Notes: a model not told the origin generated them from the letters alone. A stretch of 64,000 nucleotides of DNA from Thermoflexaceae bacterium (GCA_015075555.1 JABTUD010000002.1:62001-126000), one strand, 5' to 3'; shown: positions 1 through 9,411, counted from the stretch's first letter. A program made the numbers and translations.

Positions 1-1506
1 CTCGGGCGCACACACCCTGGCGACGACAACGAGCCGTTCTCGATGGCCCAGCTGGGCCTTCGCCTGAGCGGCTACAGGAATGGGGTTTCGAGAGTCCACC
101 GCACAGTTTCGCGCAGGCTCTGGGCCTCCACGTGGCCAGACCTGCCGATCGAACAGGTGCCCATCGATTCCATCACCAATGGCGTGCACCTGCCCACGTG
201 GGTCTCGCACGAGATGGGGAATCTCTACGACCGCTACATAGGCGCAGGGTGGAGGAGCGACCCGGCCCGGCCGGAGATCTGGGGCGGTCTCAGCGAAGTG
301 CCCGCCCAGGAGCTCTGGGAGGTGCATGAACGCCAGCGCGAACGGCTGATCAATCGAGCCCGCCTGCAGCATCGCGATAGCTCCATCCGGCTCGGGCTGG
401 CGGGCACTTCCGAGTCCTGGGGCCAGGTTCTTGACCCGGGAGCACTCACCATCGGCTTCGCGCGGCGATTCGCGGGTTACAAGCGGGCGACGCTGCTCTT
501 CCGCAACCCGAAGCGGCTTGCCCGGCTGCTTAACCACCCGGAACGGCCAATCCAGTTCGTCTTCGCCGGCAAGGCCCATCCCAGGGACGAGCCCGCAAAG
601 CAACTCATCCGCGAAGTGGTGGAGATGAGCAGGCGGCCCGAGTTCCGCGACCGGCTGGTGCTGCTGGAGCGGTACGACATTGAGCTTGCGCGTGCGCTGG
701 TCCAGGGCACCGACGTCTGGATGAACACCCCCCTCCGGCCCCTGGAGGCGAGCGGCACCAGCGGCATGAAGGCCGCGGCAAACGGCGTGCTCAACTTCAG
801 CGTCATGGATGGCTGGTGGTCGGAAGCGTACAGGCCGGGACTCGGCTGGGCGATTGGCCGGGACCGCGCCGACGACGACCCGGAGGTCCAGGACACAATC
901 GACGCTGAATCGATCTACGACCTCCTTGAGCAGGAGGTGGCGCCGGCCTTCTACGAACGCGACGTGGATGGCGTTCCGGTACGGTGGGTCGAGTGGATGA
1001 AGCGATCGATCATGACGCTTGCGCCGCAATTCAACACCAACCGCATGGTGAGCGAATACGCCCGGGGTGCGTATGCCCCCGCGGCCGCGTCGTGGCACCG
1101 GCTGCGGGAGGACGGGCTGCGTCCTGCCCGGGCGCTTTCGGCCTGGCTGACCCGGATGGCAGCGGGCTGGCAGGCGATCAAGGTCCTCTCGGTTGAAGAT
1201 GACCTGGGGGAAGCGCCCTCTTCGAATGCGCCCGTGACCGTGACTGTGCAGGCACATTTCGGTGCGCTCCAGCACACCGACGTGCGCCTCGACGTGGCCT
1301 TCGGGCCCGCTCTGCGAAGCGGGGAGATCGAGATCGCCGGCATGGCGCCGCTGGCGTTCCAGGAGATGCGCGAAGACGGGACCTGCCGGTTCGCGGGCAC
1401 GTTCGTGGCAGGAACCGGCGGGCGAATGGGCTACGCCATCCGCCTCACCCCCGCCCACCCGGACCTGCGCGACCCGTTCCTGCCGGGACTTGCCCGCTGG
1501 GCGTGA
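1..1506 (+). CDS. glgP: Alpha-glucan (glycogen) phosphorylase, 5' partial
   Basis: The frame is open from base 1, so the N terminus lies left of the window. The product would release glucose-1-phosphate from the non-reducing ends of glycogen-like alpha-1,4-glucan, using pyridoxal phosphate. The segment starts inside a conserved HPGDDNEPFSMAQLGLRLSG block and contains the TNGVHLPTW, FARRFAGYKRA and EASGTSGMKAAANG motifs. The lysine of the last motif (codon 769-771) is the expected PLP attachment site. This is the GT35 branch found in archaea and deep bacteria, not the E. coli-like form. It heads a cluster with two GH57 enzymes and glycogen synthase; the next start codon lies 11 nt after its stop. 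Confidence 0.92.
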   Translation, partial: LGRTHPGDDNEPFSMAQLGLRLSGYRNGVSRVHRTVSRRLWASTWPDLPIEQVPIDSITNGVHLPTWVSHEMGNLYDRYIGAGWRSDPARPEIWGGLSEVPAQELWEVHERQRERLINRARLQHRDSSIRLGLAGTSESWGQVLDPGALTIGFARRFAGYKRATLLFRNPKRLARLLNHPERPIQFVFAGKAHPRDEPAKQLIREVVEMSRRPEFRDRLVLLERYDIELARALVQGTDVWMNTPLRPLEASGTSGMKAAANGVLNFSVMDGWWSEAYRPGLGWAIGRDRADDDPEVQDTIDAESIYDLLEQEVAPAFYERDVDGVPVRWVEWMKRSIMTLAPQFNTNRMVSEYARGAYAPAAASWHRLREDGLRPARALSAWLTRMAAGWQAIKVLSVEDDLGEAPSSNAPVTVTVQAHFGALQHTDVRLDVAFGPALRSGEIEIAGMAPLAFQEMREDGTCRFAGTFVAGTGGRMGYAIRLTPAHPDLRDPFLPGLARWA

Positions 1507-1517
1507 AGGAGGGCTGC

Positions 1518-3140
1518 ATGAGCCGCGGATACGCCACCTTTGTCCTGCACACACACCTGCCCTACTGCCGGCTCGCCGGCCGCTGGCCGCACGGGGAGGA
1601 GTGGCTGCACGAGGCGATGCTCGAATGCTACCTGCCACTCGTACGCGCGCTTCGCCGGGCCGGCCACGACTGCGGCGGCTCGCTGGGCGTGACGATCAAC
1701 GTCACCCCGATCCTTGCCGAGCAATTGCGCGACGCGCTGGTCCAGGAGAATTTCCGCGCCTACCTGCGCGAGCGCATTGCCGGCGCCCGGTCCGACGTCG
1801 AGCGCTTCAGCGCTACACCGGGGCTGCGGGGCGTGACCGCGGCCTTCCACCGCGAGCGATACCAGGCCACACAATCCTTCTTCGAAGACGAGATCGCCGG
1901 GGATGTGGTCGGCGCGCTCGCAGAGCTTGAAGGCACGGGCCACATTGAGGTCGCTACCTCGGCGGCAACCCACGGTTACCTGCCCCTGCTGCAGGACGAC
2001 GATGCCGTGCGCTTTCAGATTGAGACCGGCATCGCATCCCACGTTCGGAACTTCGGCCGCGCGCCGCGCTCTTTCTGGCTGCCGGAATGCGCGTACCGTC
2101 CCGGGCTGGAGCGATTCCTTGAGGACGCCGGCCTGCGGGTCTTCTTTTCCGAGACGCACCTGGTGACCGGCGGCCTCGCCCGCGGTAAGGCCCGCGGAGG
2201 GATGGCCGGGCCCTACCCGGAATCACGTTACGTTCCGCAGCGCCTGGCCGAGGGCCCGGCCCGGAACGGGACAACCTTCCGCCCCTACTCCGTAGGGCAG
2301 TCGCACGTCTCCGTGATCGGGCGCAATGAGCGCACCGGTATGCAGGTCTGGTCCGCCGCCCACGGCTACCCGGGTGACCCCGCCTACCGGGAGTTCCACA
2401 AGAAGGACAGCGCGACCGGGCTCCATTACTGGCGAGTCACTGGCGCGGGGGTCGACCTCGGAGAGAAGGCCGAATACGACAGCGCGATCGCGCGTGAGGT
2501 TGCGCTCGCGCACGCGCGCCACTTCGCGGGCGTGGTACAGGCCGAAATCGATGCCTACGCCGAGGGCGCGGGCGAGCGGGGCATCGTCCTTAGCGCCTAC
2601 GACACCGAGCTCTTCGGCCACTGGTGGCTCGAAGGCGTGGACTGGCTTGAGGCCGCCATCCGCAACCTGGCCGCGAGCCCCCGGGTTGAGCTTGTGGCAG
2701 CGGGCGACTTCGTTGCATCTCACCCGCCGCAGGAGGCGATCGAGCTTCCCGAAGGCTCATGGGGCGCCGGCGGCGATCATGGGACGTGGCTCAACAGCGA
2801 GACCGCCTGGACATGGCCGGAGATCCGCCTCCGGCAGGCACGCGCTCGAGGCCTCCTCGGGGTTTCGACGCCCGCCACCCGCCAGCTGGCGCGCGAGCTC
2901 CTGCTGCTTCAGTCATCGGACTGGCAGTTCCTGATGACCACCGGCCAGGCGCACGACTACGCGGTCGAACGGTTCCACAGCCACATGGAGCGCTTCGATC
3001 AGCTCGCAGATGCGATCGAGGGTGGCGACGCGGCCGCGGGCCGCCTCGCGGCCGAGATAGGAGAGCTCGATAACCCGTTTCCGGCGATCGACCCATGTCG
3101 TTTCGCCCCCGGTCAGCCGACACCAGTGGTGAGAGGATGA
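1518..3140 (+). CDS. GH57 1,4-alpha-glucan branching enzyme
   Basis: 540 residues, matching the roughly 520-560 of GH57 branching enzymes. It would introduce alpha-1,6 branches into glycogen. Family motifs are visible: HTHLPY at residues 11-16, WLPECAY with the probable nucleophile Glu190, and SAYDTELFGHWW with the probable acid/base Asp362. The C-terminal part resembles the DUF1957 helical domain. An in-frame GTG at 1503 overlaps the glgP stop, but a strong AAGGAGG at 1506-1512 lies 5 nt before the ATG at 1518, so I chose 1518. No GH13 GlgB is seen in the window, so this enzyme probably supplies branching. Confidence 0.9.
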   Translation: MSRGYATFVLHTHLPYCRLAGRWPHGEEWLHEAMLECYLPLVRALRRAGHDCGGSLGVTINVTPILAEQLRDALVQENFRAYLRERIAGARSDVERFSATPGLRGVTAAFHRERYQATQSFFEDEIAGDVVGALAELEGTGHIEVATSAATHGYLPLLQDDDAVRFQIETGIASHVRNFGRAPRSFWLPECAYRPGLERFLEDAGLRVFFSETHLVTGGLARGKARGGMAGPYPESRYVPQRLAEGPARNGTTFRPYSVGQSHVSVIGRNERTGMQVWSAAHGYPGDPAYREFHKKDSATGLHYWRVTGAGVDLGEKAEYDSAIAREVALAHARHFAGVVQAEIDAYAEGAGERGIVLSAYDTELFGHWWLEGVDWLEAAIRNLAASPRVELVAAGDFVASHPPQEAIELPEGSWGAGGDHGTWLNSETAWTWPEIRLRQARARGLLGVSTPATRQLARELLLLQSSDWQFLMTTGQAHDYAVERFHSHMERFDQLADAIEGGDAAAGRLAAEIGELDNPFPAIDPCRFAPGQPTPVVRG

Positions 3141-3162
3141 ATCAACCCGGACGCCGCCGCCG

Positions 3163-4419
3163 ATGACCTACTGGGCTCAGCTCCTCCACTTCTACCAGCC
3201 GCCGACGCAGACCCACGAGGTGCTGCGCCGCGTCGCTGACGAGTCGTACCGCCCGCTCCTCGCAGTGCTCAAGGAGCACCCCGGGGCGAAGCTGGCGATA
3301 AACATCAATGGCGTGCTCACCGAGCTGCTCCTGGAGCATGGGATGGGCGACATCGTCGCCGGGTTGCGGGAGCTGGGAGAACGTGGCCAGGTGGAGTTCG
3401 TGGGCAGCGGCAAGTACCACCCAATCCTGCCGCTCATTCCGCAGGGCGAGCGCGTGCGTTCAATCGCCGAAAACGCGCGCACGAATCGTCGAGCGCTCGG
3501 CGATGGCTGGAAGCCGCGCGGGTTCTTCCCGCCCGAGATGTGCTACAGCAGCGACATCATGCTCGCCATCGCAGCCGCCGGGCACGACTGGGTGATCCTG
3601 AGCGGGGTGGCGAGCCCGGGTGAGTGGCCCCTCAACGTGGTTTGCAGGGCCCCGGCGAATGGGCGGACGATGCATGTGCTCTTTCGCGACGATGTGCGCA
3701 GCAACCGCATCTCCTTCCGTGAGACCGATGCTGTGCGCTTCATCGACGAGCTGGCTCGCTCCGGCGCGGGCGAGGACTCCTACATCGTCACGGCAATGGA
3801 TGCGGAGACGTACGGGCACCACATCCGCGGCTGGGAGCGCGAGTTCCTCGCAGCCGCCTACGAAGGGATTGCGGCGCACCAGAAGGCCCCGGCCACGGTG
3901 GAGCGCGGGCGCACCACGCGTGTGGCGATGGTGATGCCGAGCGAGCTGCCGTCGCTCTTCCCGGATGGACCGGTGATAGAGCCGCTCGCATCTTCATGGA
4001 GCACCACCCGGGATGACATTGCGGCCAGGAACCCGTACCCCCTCTGGCATTCGCCGGGCAACCACCTGCACGACCGGCAGTGGGAGTACGTCGGCCACTG
4101 TCTTGAGCTCCTGGCCATTGCGCGGCGGTATTCAGAGCATGATCCCGCCCAGAAGTACCTGAGCATTGCCGAGAATCGCCTGCAGCCAGCGCTCCATAGC
4201 TGCCAGTTCTGGTGGGCAAGCCGCCGCCCGATGTGGGACGTAACGATGGTGCACCGCGGCTTCCTGCTCCTGAACGAAGTCGCCCTCAATGCGATGAAGG
4301 CTGTCGCCCTCGGCACGGCGTCTGAGCGGGTAAAGCGCGAGGCCACATGGCGCATGGCCGCCGCCAACGAGGCCCGCTGGCAGATAGAGCGCGAGCTGTT
4401 CATGGACGGGACCGCGTGA
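3163..4419 (+). CDS. GH57 glycoside hydrolase (alpha-amylase or 4-alpha-glucanotransferase type)
   Basis: 418 residues. The five-motif GH57 pattern is present: HFYQPP at residues 9-14, GFFPPEMCYS with the likely nucleophile Glu125, and TAMDAETYGHH with the likely acid/base Asp213. It is shorter than the upstream branching enzyme and lacks that enzyme's C-terminal domain, which suggests hydrolysis or transglycosylation of alpha-1,4-glucan. It lies 22 nt downstream of the branching enzyme, and its TGA overlaps the GTG start of glgA, which points to translational coupling. Exact specificity (amylase, glucanotransferase or debranching) cannot be read from sequence. Confidence 0.85.
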   Translation: MTYWAQLLHFYQPPTQTHEVLRRVADESYRPLLAVLKEHPGAKLAININGVLTELLLEHGMGDIVAGLRELGERGQVEFVGSGKYHPILPLIPQGERVRSIAENARTNRRALGDGWKPRGFFPPEMCYSSDIMLAIAAAGHDWVILSGVASPGEWPLNVVCRAPANGRTMHVLFRDDVRSNRISFRETDAVRFIDELARSGAGEDSYIVTAMDAETYGHHIRGWEREFLAAAYEGIAAHQKAPATVERGRTTRVAMVMPSELPSLFPDGPVIEPLASSWSTTRDDIAARNPYPLWHSPGNHLHDRQWEYVGHCLELLAIARRYSEHDPAQKYLSIAENRLQPALHSCQFWWASRRPMWDVTMVHRGFLLLNEVALNAMKAVALGTASERVKREATWRMAAANEARWQIERELFMDGTA

Positions 4420-5780
4420 GGGTCCTCTTCGTCTCGGCCGAGGTCGAACCGTTTGCGAAGGTGGGCGGGCTGGCCGACGTGGCCGCCGCCCTCCCCGCCG
4501 CGCTGGCCGCGCTTGGCCACGACGTCCGCGTCATCACTCCCTGTCACCGGAGCGCGATGGAAGCCTTCCGTTCGGCGGACCACCAGATGATTCTCGTCCG
4601 GGACGGCGGCGAGGTGAGGTCCGCCGAGCTGGCGACTGTACCCGGTCGCGGCGGCGTGCCCGTGACTCTCGTCCACGAGCCACGCTACTTCGACAGGGAG
4701 AACGTGTACGGCGAGGCAGACGACCTGCTGCGTTACCTGTTCTTCTGCCGGGCGGTGGCGGCGGTCATGCAGGAGGACTCCTGGAAGCCCGATGTCCTCC
4801 ACCTGAACGACTGGCACACGGCTTCGCTTGCCTTTGCGCTGCGTAACCTCGCCTGGAGCGACCCGGCGCTGCGCGGTATCGCGCCGGTGCTGACCATTCA
4901 CAATCTTCGCTACCGCGGTCCCGACGAATTCAACGACTACCTGGCCCAGGGGATCTACTACAGCGACTGCGTGACCACCGTGAGCCCCACCTACGCGCAG
5001 GAGATACTCGACCCTCGCTTTGGAGAGGGGCTCGACGCCCTGTTGCGGCTCCGGGGCGACCGCCTCGTGGGGATAGTGAACGGGCTGAGCCACAGCACGT
5101 ATGACCCGGCACACGACCCGAACATCGCCGCGCAGTTCGACGCACAGTCAATGGCAGTTCGCGCCACTAACACACGCGCGCTGCGGGAAGCAGCCGGCCT
5201 TGCCCCCTCAAGCGGGCCCTTGCTGGGGATGGTGACGCGCCTCACCGAGCAGAAGGGGGTCGACCTGGCAGTCGAGGCAGCGCCCGCCCTGCTTGTCCGT
5301 GGTGCACAGCTCGTGGTCCTGGGCCAGGGCGATCACTCCCTGGTCGCGGCCCTCCGCGAGCTCGAGTCCGGACACCCCGGCAAGGTGCGTCTCATGGAGA
5401 GCTTCGACGAAGGCATGGCCCGCCGCGTCTATGCCGGCTCCGACATGTTCCTGATGCCATCGCGCTTCGAGCCCTGCGGGCTCGGCCAGCTTATCGCGAT
5501 GCGGTATGGGAGCGTGCCCGTTGCACGCCGCACGGGCGGGCTGGCTGATACCATCACCGACCCGCTTCAGAACCCGGAGCAGGCCACTGGCTTTCTCTTC
5601 GATGAGTTCTCAGCAGACGCACTGGTAGGGGCCTTCGAGCGCGCCCTGGCGTTCTTCGGAGACGAGGGCGGCTGGCGCCACATGCAGGCCAACGGCATGG
5701 CAGCGGATACCTCCTGGGGGCCTTCCGCCAGGCGTTACATCGAAACGTACGAGCGCGCCCTGCAGGTGCGCGGGGCGTAG
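4416..5780 (+). CDS. glgA: Glycogen synthase (GT5)
   Basis: 454 residues. It transfers glucose from ADP-glucose (or UDP-glucose) to the growing alpha-1,4-glucan. KVGGL at residues 15-19 is the nucleotide-sugar binding motif; HLNDWHT and the C-terminal PSRFEPCGLGQL block carry the GT-B catalytic glutamate. The frame is open back to 4347, but MRVLFVSAEVEPFAKVGGLADV is the canonical GlgA N terminus, so the GTG at 4416, overlapping the preceding TGA, is the start. glgC is not in the window, so the glucosyl donor supply must be encoded elsewhere. Confidence 0.93.
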   Translation: MRVLFVSAEVEPFAKVGGLADVAAALPAALAALGHDVRVITPCHRSAMEAFRSADHQMILVRDGGEVRSAELATVPGRGGVPVTLVHEPRYFDRENVYGEADDLLRYLFFCRAVAAVMQEDSWKPDVLHLNDWHTASLAFALRNLAWSDPALRGIAPVLTIHNLRYRGPDEFNDYLAQGIYYSDCVTTVSPTYAQEILDPRFGEGLDALLRLRGDRLVGIVNGLSHSTYDPAHDPNIAAQFDAQSMAVRATNTRALREAAGLAPSSGPLLGMVTRLTEQKGVDLAVEAAPALLVRGAQLVVLGQGDHSLVAALRELESGHPGKVRLMESFDEGMARRVYAGSDMFLMPSRFEPCGLGQLIAMRYGSVPVARRTGGLADTITDPLQNPEQATGFLFDEFSADALVGAFERALAFFGDEGGWRHMQANGMAADTSWGPSARRYIETYERALQVRGA

Positions 5781-5795
5781 GGGATCGCTCGCGCC

Positions 5796-5801
5796 TATAC
5801 T
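5796..5801 (+). promoter_or_regulatory. -10 box TATACT, leaderless start of mazG
   Basis: TATACT ends 6 nt before the ATG at 5808. Transcription would begin at or next to the start codon. No Shine-Dalgarno sequence precedes the ATG. Confidence 0.6.
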
Positions 5802-5807
5802 CGCTCA

Positions 5808-7268
5808 ATGACGATTCACATCGCCGGGCTTGGGCCCGGGCCTGCCGCCCTCCTCACGGTCGAGGTGCAAACCCTCTTGCGGAGCGGCCTGCCCGTCGTT
5901 CTGCGCACTCGCCATCACCAATGCGTGGCCGAAATCGACCCCCGGGGTGAGTTCCAGGATTGCGACGACATCTATCGTGAGTGCGCCTCCTTCGAGGATG
6001 TGTATTCGGCCATAGCGCGGCGGGTAATCGAGGCTGCCTCCCCGGGCGGCGTCGTGTACGCCGTGCCGGGGCACCCGCTCATGGCGGAGCGCAGCGTCGC
6101 CGGGTTGCTGGAGCAGGCCAGCGAAGAGGGCCTGGCGGTCGCCCTTCATCCCGGTATCAGTTATGTCGATTTAGTTGCCATCGCGCTCGGCACCGACCTG
6201 GGAGGCATCCAGCTCTGCGATGCCCTTGACCTGCGCATCGACGCGCAGCGCCCCGCCCTGGTCAGCCAGGTATACAGCCGCGAGGTGGCGACCACGCTCA
6301 AGCTCGCCCTGCTCGATGTCTATCCCGCTGACCATCCGGTGACGGTCCTGTCATCGCTGGGCGCCAGCGATGAGACCGTTCGCACCGGCCCTCTCTCGGA
6401 GCTCGATCACCGTCCGCTCGGTTACCTGGATACCGTCTTCGTGCCCGCCCTTGAGCCGATCGCGGACGTACGCCGCTTCGACGGACTGGTCGCCATCGTC
6501 GAGCGCCTGAACGCACCCGATGGCTGCCCGTGGGACCGGGAGCAGACCCACGAGTCCCTGCGCCCCCACCTGCTCGAAGAGAGCTACGAGGCTCTGGATG
6601 CCATCACCTCCGGGGACTCCGCAGCGCTGGCGGAAGAACTTGGTGACCTCCTCTTGCAGGTGCTAATGCACGCCGCCGTGGCGGTGCGCCTGGACGAATT
6701 CACTCTTGCCGACGTCGCTGAGCACATCTCGCGCAAGCTCATTCGCCGCCACCCCCACGTGTTCGGTCAGGCTACGGCAAGCACCGCCGAAGAGGTCGCC
6801 GTCTCGTGGGAAGTCCTCAAGAAAGCCGAGAAGCCCCGCTCCTCAATCCTTGACGGGGTCCCGGCAACGCTGCCGGCACTTGCGGCCTCACAATCCATCC
6901 AGGGACGGGCACGGCGCGCCGGCTTCGACTGGCCCGATGTCGAAGGGCCGCTGGAGAAGCTCGTCGAAGAGATCCAGGAGTTCGCCCGCGCCGTGGGCAG
7001 CAGCGACCGGGAGGACGAGTTCGGTGACATCCTCTTCGTCCTGGCGAACATCGCCGCGCGGCTTGGGGTCGATGCCGAGCAGGCGCTGCGCGGAGCGAAC
7101 GAGAAGTTTCGAAGGCGCTTCGGCGCGGTTGAGGCGCTGGCCGCCGATCGCGGGCTGGACCTGAAGGACCTCGACCTTGCCGGCCTTGACGCGCTCTGGG
7201 ACGAGGCCAAGGCGGCCATGGGAAGCCGCGCTCCAGTTGTGAGCGAAGGGCCCGGGAGCGTAGGCTGA
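5808..7268 (+). CDS. mazG: Tetrapyrrole methylase-MazG fusion, NTP pyrophosphohydrolase
   Basis: 486 residues. Residues 1-225 form a SAM-dependent tetrapyrrole methylase-like domain (GLGPG near the N terminus, VPGHP, HPGISYVDL). Residues about 230-480 are a MazG all-alpha pyrophosphohydrolase with CPWDREQTHESL, the metal-binding EESYE and ELGDLLLQV, and a second degenerate repeat (EIQEF, DEFGDILF). It resembles Bacillus YabN. The known role of MazG is hydrolysis of non-canonical or excess NTPs. The role of the methylase half in such fusions is unclear. A -10 box directly before the ATG implies its own leaderless promoter. Confidence 0.92.
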   Translation: MTIHIAGLGPGPAALLTVEVQTLLRSGLPVVLRTRHHQCVAEIDPRGEFQDCDDIYRECASFEDVYSAIARRVIEAASPGGVVYAVPGHPLMAERSVAGLLEQASEEGLAVALHPGISYVDLVAIALGTDLGGIQLCDALDLRIDAQRPALVSQVYSREVATTLKLALLDVYPADHPVTVLSSLGASDETVRTGPLSELDHRPLGYLDTVFVPALEPIADVRRFDGLVAIVERLNAPDGCPWDREQTHESLRPHLLEESYEALDAITSGDSAALAEELGDLLLQVLMHAAVAVRLDEFTLADVAEHISRKLIRRHPHVFGQATASTAEEVAVSWEVLKKAEKPRSSILDGVPATLPALAASQSIQGRARRAGFDWPDVEGPLEKLVEEIQEFARAVGSSDREDEFGDILFVLANIAARLGVDAEQALRGANEKFRRRFGAVEALAADRGLDLKDLDLAGLDALWDEAKAAMGSRAPVVSEGPGSVG

Positions 7269-7301
7269 ACCCACGACAGACATGTTTCGAAGGAGGGGCA
7301 C

Positions 7302-7940
7302 ATGGCCCAGGCAACCGGCTCCGTCATCACCGTTGAGCGCTTTGCGAAGGGGAAGACGTTCCAGGAGTACATCGACAGCGGCATCCGCAACCGCGAGCTG
7401 TTTGAGCGCAACTACCGAGATACGGCAGTCACGGCGGCGCAGCAGGCGGCCCTCAAGGCGCTGGCAGCGAGGCCCCGTGGCCCGCACCACGTGGCCGTCA
7501 TCGGCGAGGACTGGTGCCCCGACGTCTATCGGGGGCTGGGGGTGGCCCAGCGCATCGCAGAAGCAATGGGCGCCGAACTCCGCATGTTTGAGCGCGACCA
7601 GAACAAGGACATGATGGCGGAGTACCTCAAGGACGGTGAGTTCGAGTCGATCCCGGTGGTCATCTTCTATGACCGGGACCATCGAGAGCTCGGCCACTTC
7701 ATCGAGCGCCCCGCCCTTGCCAACGAACAGATCCACCAAACCCGCGATGTGCTGGGGGATACCTCGCCCGAAGGGATAGCGCGGCAGCTCGGGCATGAAC
7801 CCAGCGAGGACGAGATAAAGGCGGCTCGGGCAGCCGCGCGAGACCGCTATCTTGAGTGGCAGAAAGGCGAGACCTGGGCTGGCTGGCGCGTCGCCACGAT
7901 CGATGAGGTAGCTGCGCTGCTGGAGCAGGCCACCGTCTGA
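7302..7940 (+). CDS. Thioredoxin-fold protein with a single-cysteine WCPDV motif
   Basis: 212 residues, resembling the thioredoxin_9 type of cytosolic thioredoxin-like proteins. The active-site position reads WCPDV at residues 71-75. The first cysteine (Cys72) is kept, but the resolving cysteine expected at position 75 is valine, so classical dithiol chemistry is not possible. A SIPVVIFYDRDHREL segment fits the cis-Pro strand of the fold. GAAGGAGG lies shortly before the ATG, and a TAGGCT -10 element is at 7261-7266. Function is unknown; a monothiol reductase or a binding protein is conceivable. Confidence 0.75.
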   Translation: MAQATGSVITVERFAKGKTFQEYIDSGIRNRELFERNYRDTAVTAAQQAALKALAARPRGPHHVAVIGEDWCPDVYRGLGVAQRIAEAMGAELRMFERDQNKDMMAEYLKDGEFESIPVVIFYDRDHRELGHFIERPALANEQIHQTRDVLGDTSPEGIARQLGHEPSEDEIKAARAAARDRYLEWQKGETWAGWRVATIDEVAALLEQATV

Positions 7941-7990
7941 CCGGCAGGCCCTTGCAGGGCATCCGCGCGCCCGCTTAGAGTCCCGCAAGC

Positions 7991-8353
7991 ATGGTGAGAA
8001 TGCGCAGGCGGGCGAAGCCTCCGGGCGTGCAGCTGGGCGTCGCGCTGCTGGGGCTTGTCGCCCTGTCGGCGGGCTACCTGGCGCTGATGCGCGCCACCCT
8101 GGACTACTCCAGGCTCGAAGAGGGCACGACCGCCAGCGACCGCGACGAGATCTACCTTGTGCTCCACACGGGGATGCTCGTCCTGGCGCTGATCACCGGG
8201 TTTGCGGCGGGCAAATGGCTGAACGGGATGGGTGCTGCCTATGCCACCCTCTTCGCGGTGTTCCTTGCCGTTTTCATGGTTACCGCCCAGGTCGGAAGCT
8301 ACGAGCTGGCCTGCGGTGGCCAGAACGACCTGATTCGCCACTGGGCTTGCTGA
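7991..8353 (+). CDS. Small membrane protein, unknown function
   Basis: 120 residues with three hydrophobic segments (about residues 12-32, 52-70 and 78-100) and a basic N terminus (MVRMRRRAK). I do not recognise a family. The C-terminal tail has two cysteines (ELACGGQNDLIRHWAC). A TAGAGT box at 7976-7981 sits 9 nt before the ATG, suggesting leaderless expression. It converges with the cyclase-family gene, with an 8-nt gap between stops. Confidence 0.6.
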   Translation: MVRMRRRAKPPGVQLGVALLGLVALSAGYLALMRATLDYSRLEEGTTASDRDEIYLVLHTGMLVLALITGFAAGKWLNGMGAAYATLFAVFLAVFMVTAQVGSYELACGGQNDLIRHWAC

Positions 8354-8361
8354 CGGGGCGC

Positions 8362-9411
8362 TTACTTGAACGCAATCGCGTTGGGTGGCGAGCCCACGCC
8401 ACCCAGCTTGTTGAGCGGCGCCGAGGTGAAGAAGAACTCGTAGCGGCCGTCGCTCGCGCAGTCTGCGGCGAGAGCTTCGAGATACCAGAGCTCACCAATC
8501 GCCATGCCGAAGAGCCCAATCAGGTACCAGTGGAGAAATCCCCCCGCTTCTGGAAGGGGCGGCCACGCTTCCAGGGCCGGGTTATCGCTGCAGGCTGCCA
8601 CCACGTGCAGGTCCCAGAGGTAGCGCGCCATGGTTTCGCCCGAAGCCAGGCCGGGGGCCTTGAGGTTCGCGGGCACCGTGATCGCCCTGCGCGTAGCGGC
8701 GTCCTGCTGCAGGTACCATGGTATCCAGCCGGTGCGAATTATGAGGACGTCGCCGGGATGGATTTCGACGCCCTGGGCGGCCCGGCAGGCTTCGAGGTCA
8801 TCCACCGTTATTGCGATGCGTTCGCCCGCATCAATGGGGCGGCCAGCCTGTTCAAGGAAGCGCGCCGCATCGAGGAGCACTCCGCGCCCCGCAATGCCAC
8901 GGCGCGCCCAGTGTTCGATGCCGCCCCGCGTGCCGGGTTGGCCGGTCACATCCTCGGGCGCGATGCCGTTGTAGAAGCCGTGCTGTGGGTGGCCGACATG
9001 GACCAGGCTGTCCCACTGCGAGCTTGCCTGGGGGAAGAAGTTGTCGAGTACGTCATCGTGGCCGTTCGGGTTGCGGAAGATGGTCTGCCGGACCGCCCCG
9101 CGGCCGTAGAGCGGCGGCGCGGGCAGCTCCATCTCCCAGTTCAGAGGAAACATCGTGCCCCGGGTCACGAGCCTTGCGGCAGCGGCGATCCGCTCCGGCG
9201 TCTGCAGGTTGAACAGCCCCACCTGGTCGTCTTTGCCAAAGAGCCACCAGCCCGACTGAGGCGGTGCGCCATCGGCAACCGGGAGCTGGTCGAACGCCGG
9301 GAGGGGGTCGGGAATTGTCAGGGTGAGCCTCCAGTCGCCGGGGCAGGGAAAGGCATTCTTCGCAAAGGGAACCACGGCGGTCAAGTCTGGACTGGACCGC
9401 GGGAGAATCAT
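8362..9411 (-). CDS. Cyclase-family (kynurenine formamidase-like) metal-dependent hydrolase
   Basis: 349 residues from the chosen ATG (MILPRSSPDLTAV). The segment SSQWDSLVHVGHPQHGFYNG matches the metal-binding region of the PF04199 cyclase/formamidase family. The usual HxGTHxDxPxH is present only in the diverged SQWDSLVHVG form seen in a subgroup. The segment VEIHPGDVLIIRTGW is typical of the fold. Family members hydrolyse formylkynurenine, isatin or related amides; the substrate here is unknown. The frame is open further upstream, but that region overlaps the opposite-strand gene at 9442 and is low-complexity, so 9411 is preferred. No clear Shine-Dalgarno sequence is visible. Confidence 0.75.
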   Translation of the reverse strand: MILPRSSPDLTAVVPFAKNAFPCPGDWRLTLTIPDPLPAFDQLPVADGAPPQSGWWLFGKDDQVGLFNLQTPERIAAAARLVTRGTMFPLNWEMELPAPPLYGRGAVRQTIFRNPNGHDDVLDNFFPQASSQWDSLVHVGHPQHGFYNGIAPEDVTGQPGTRGGIEHWARRGIAGRGVLLDAARFLEQAGRPIDAGERIAITVDDLEACRAAQGVEIHPGDVLIIRTGWIPWYLQQDAATRRAITVPANLKAPGLASGETMARYLWDLHVVAACSDNPALEAWPPLPEAGGFLHWYLIGLFGMAIGELWYLEALAADCASDGRYEFFFTSAPLNKLGGVGSPPNAIAFK

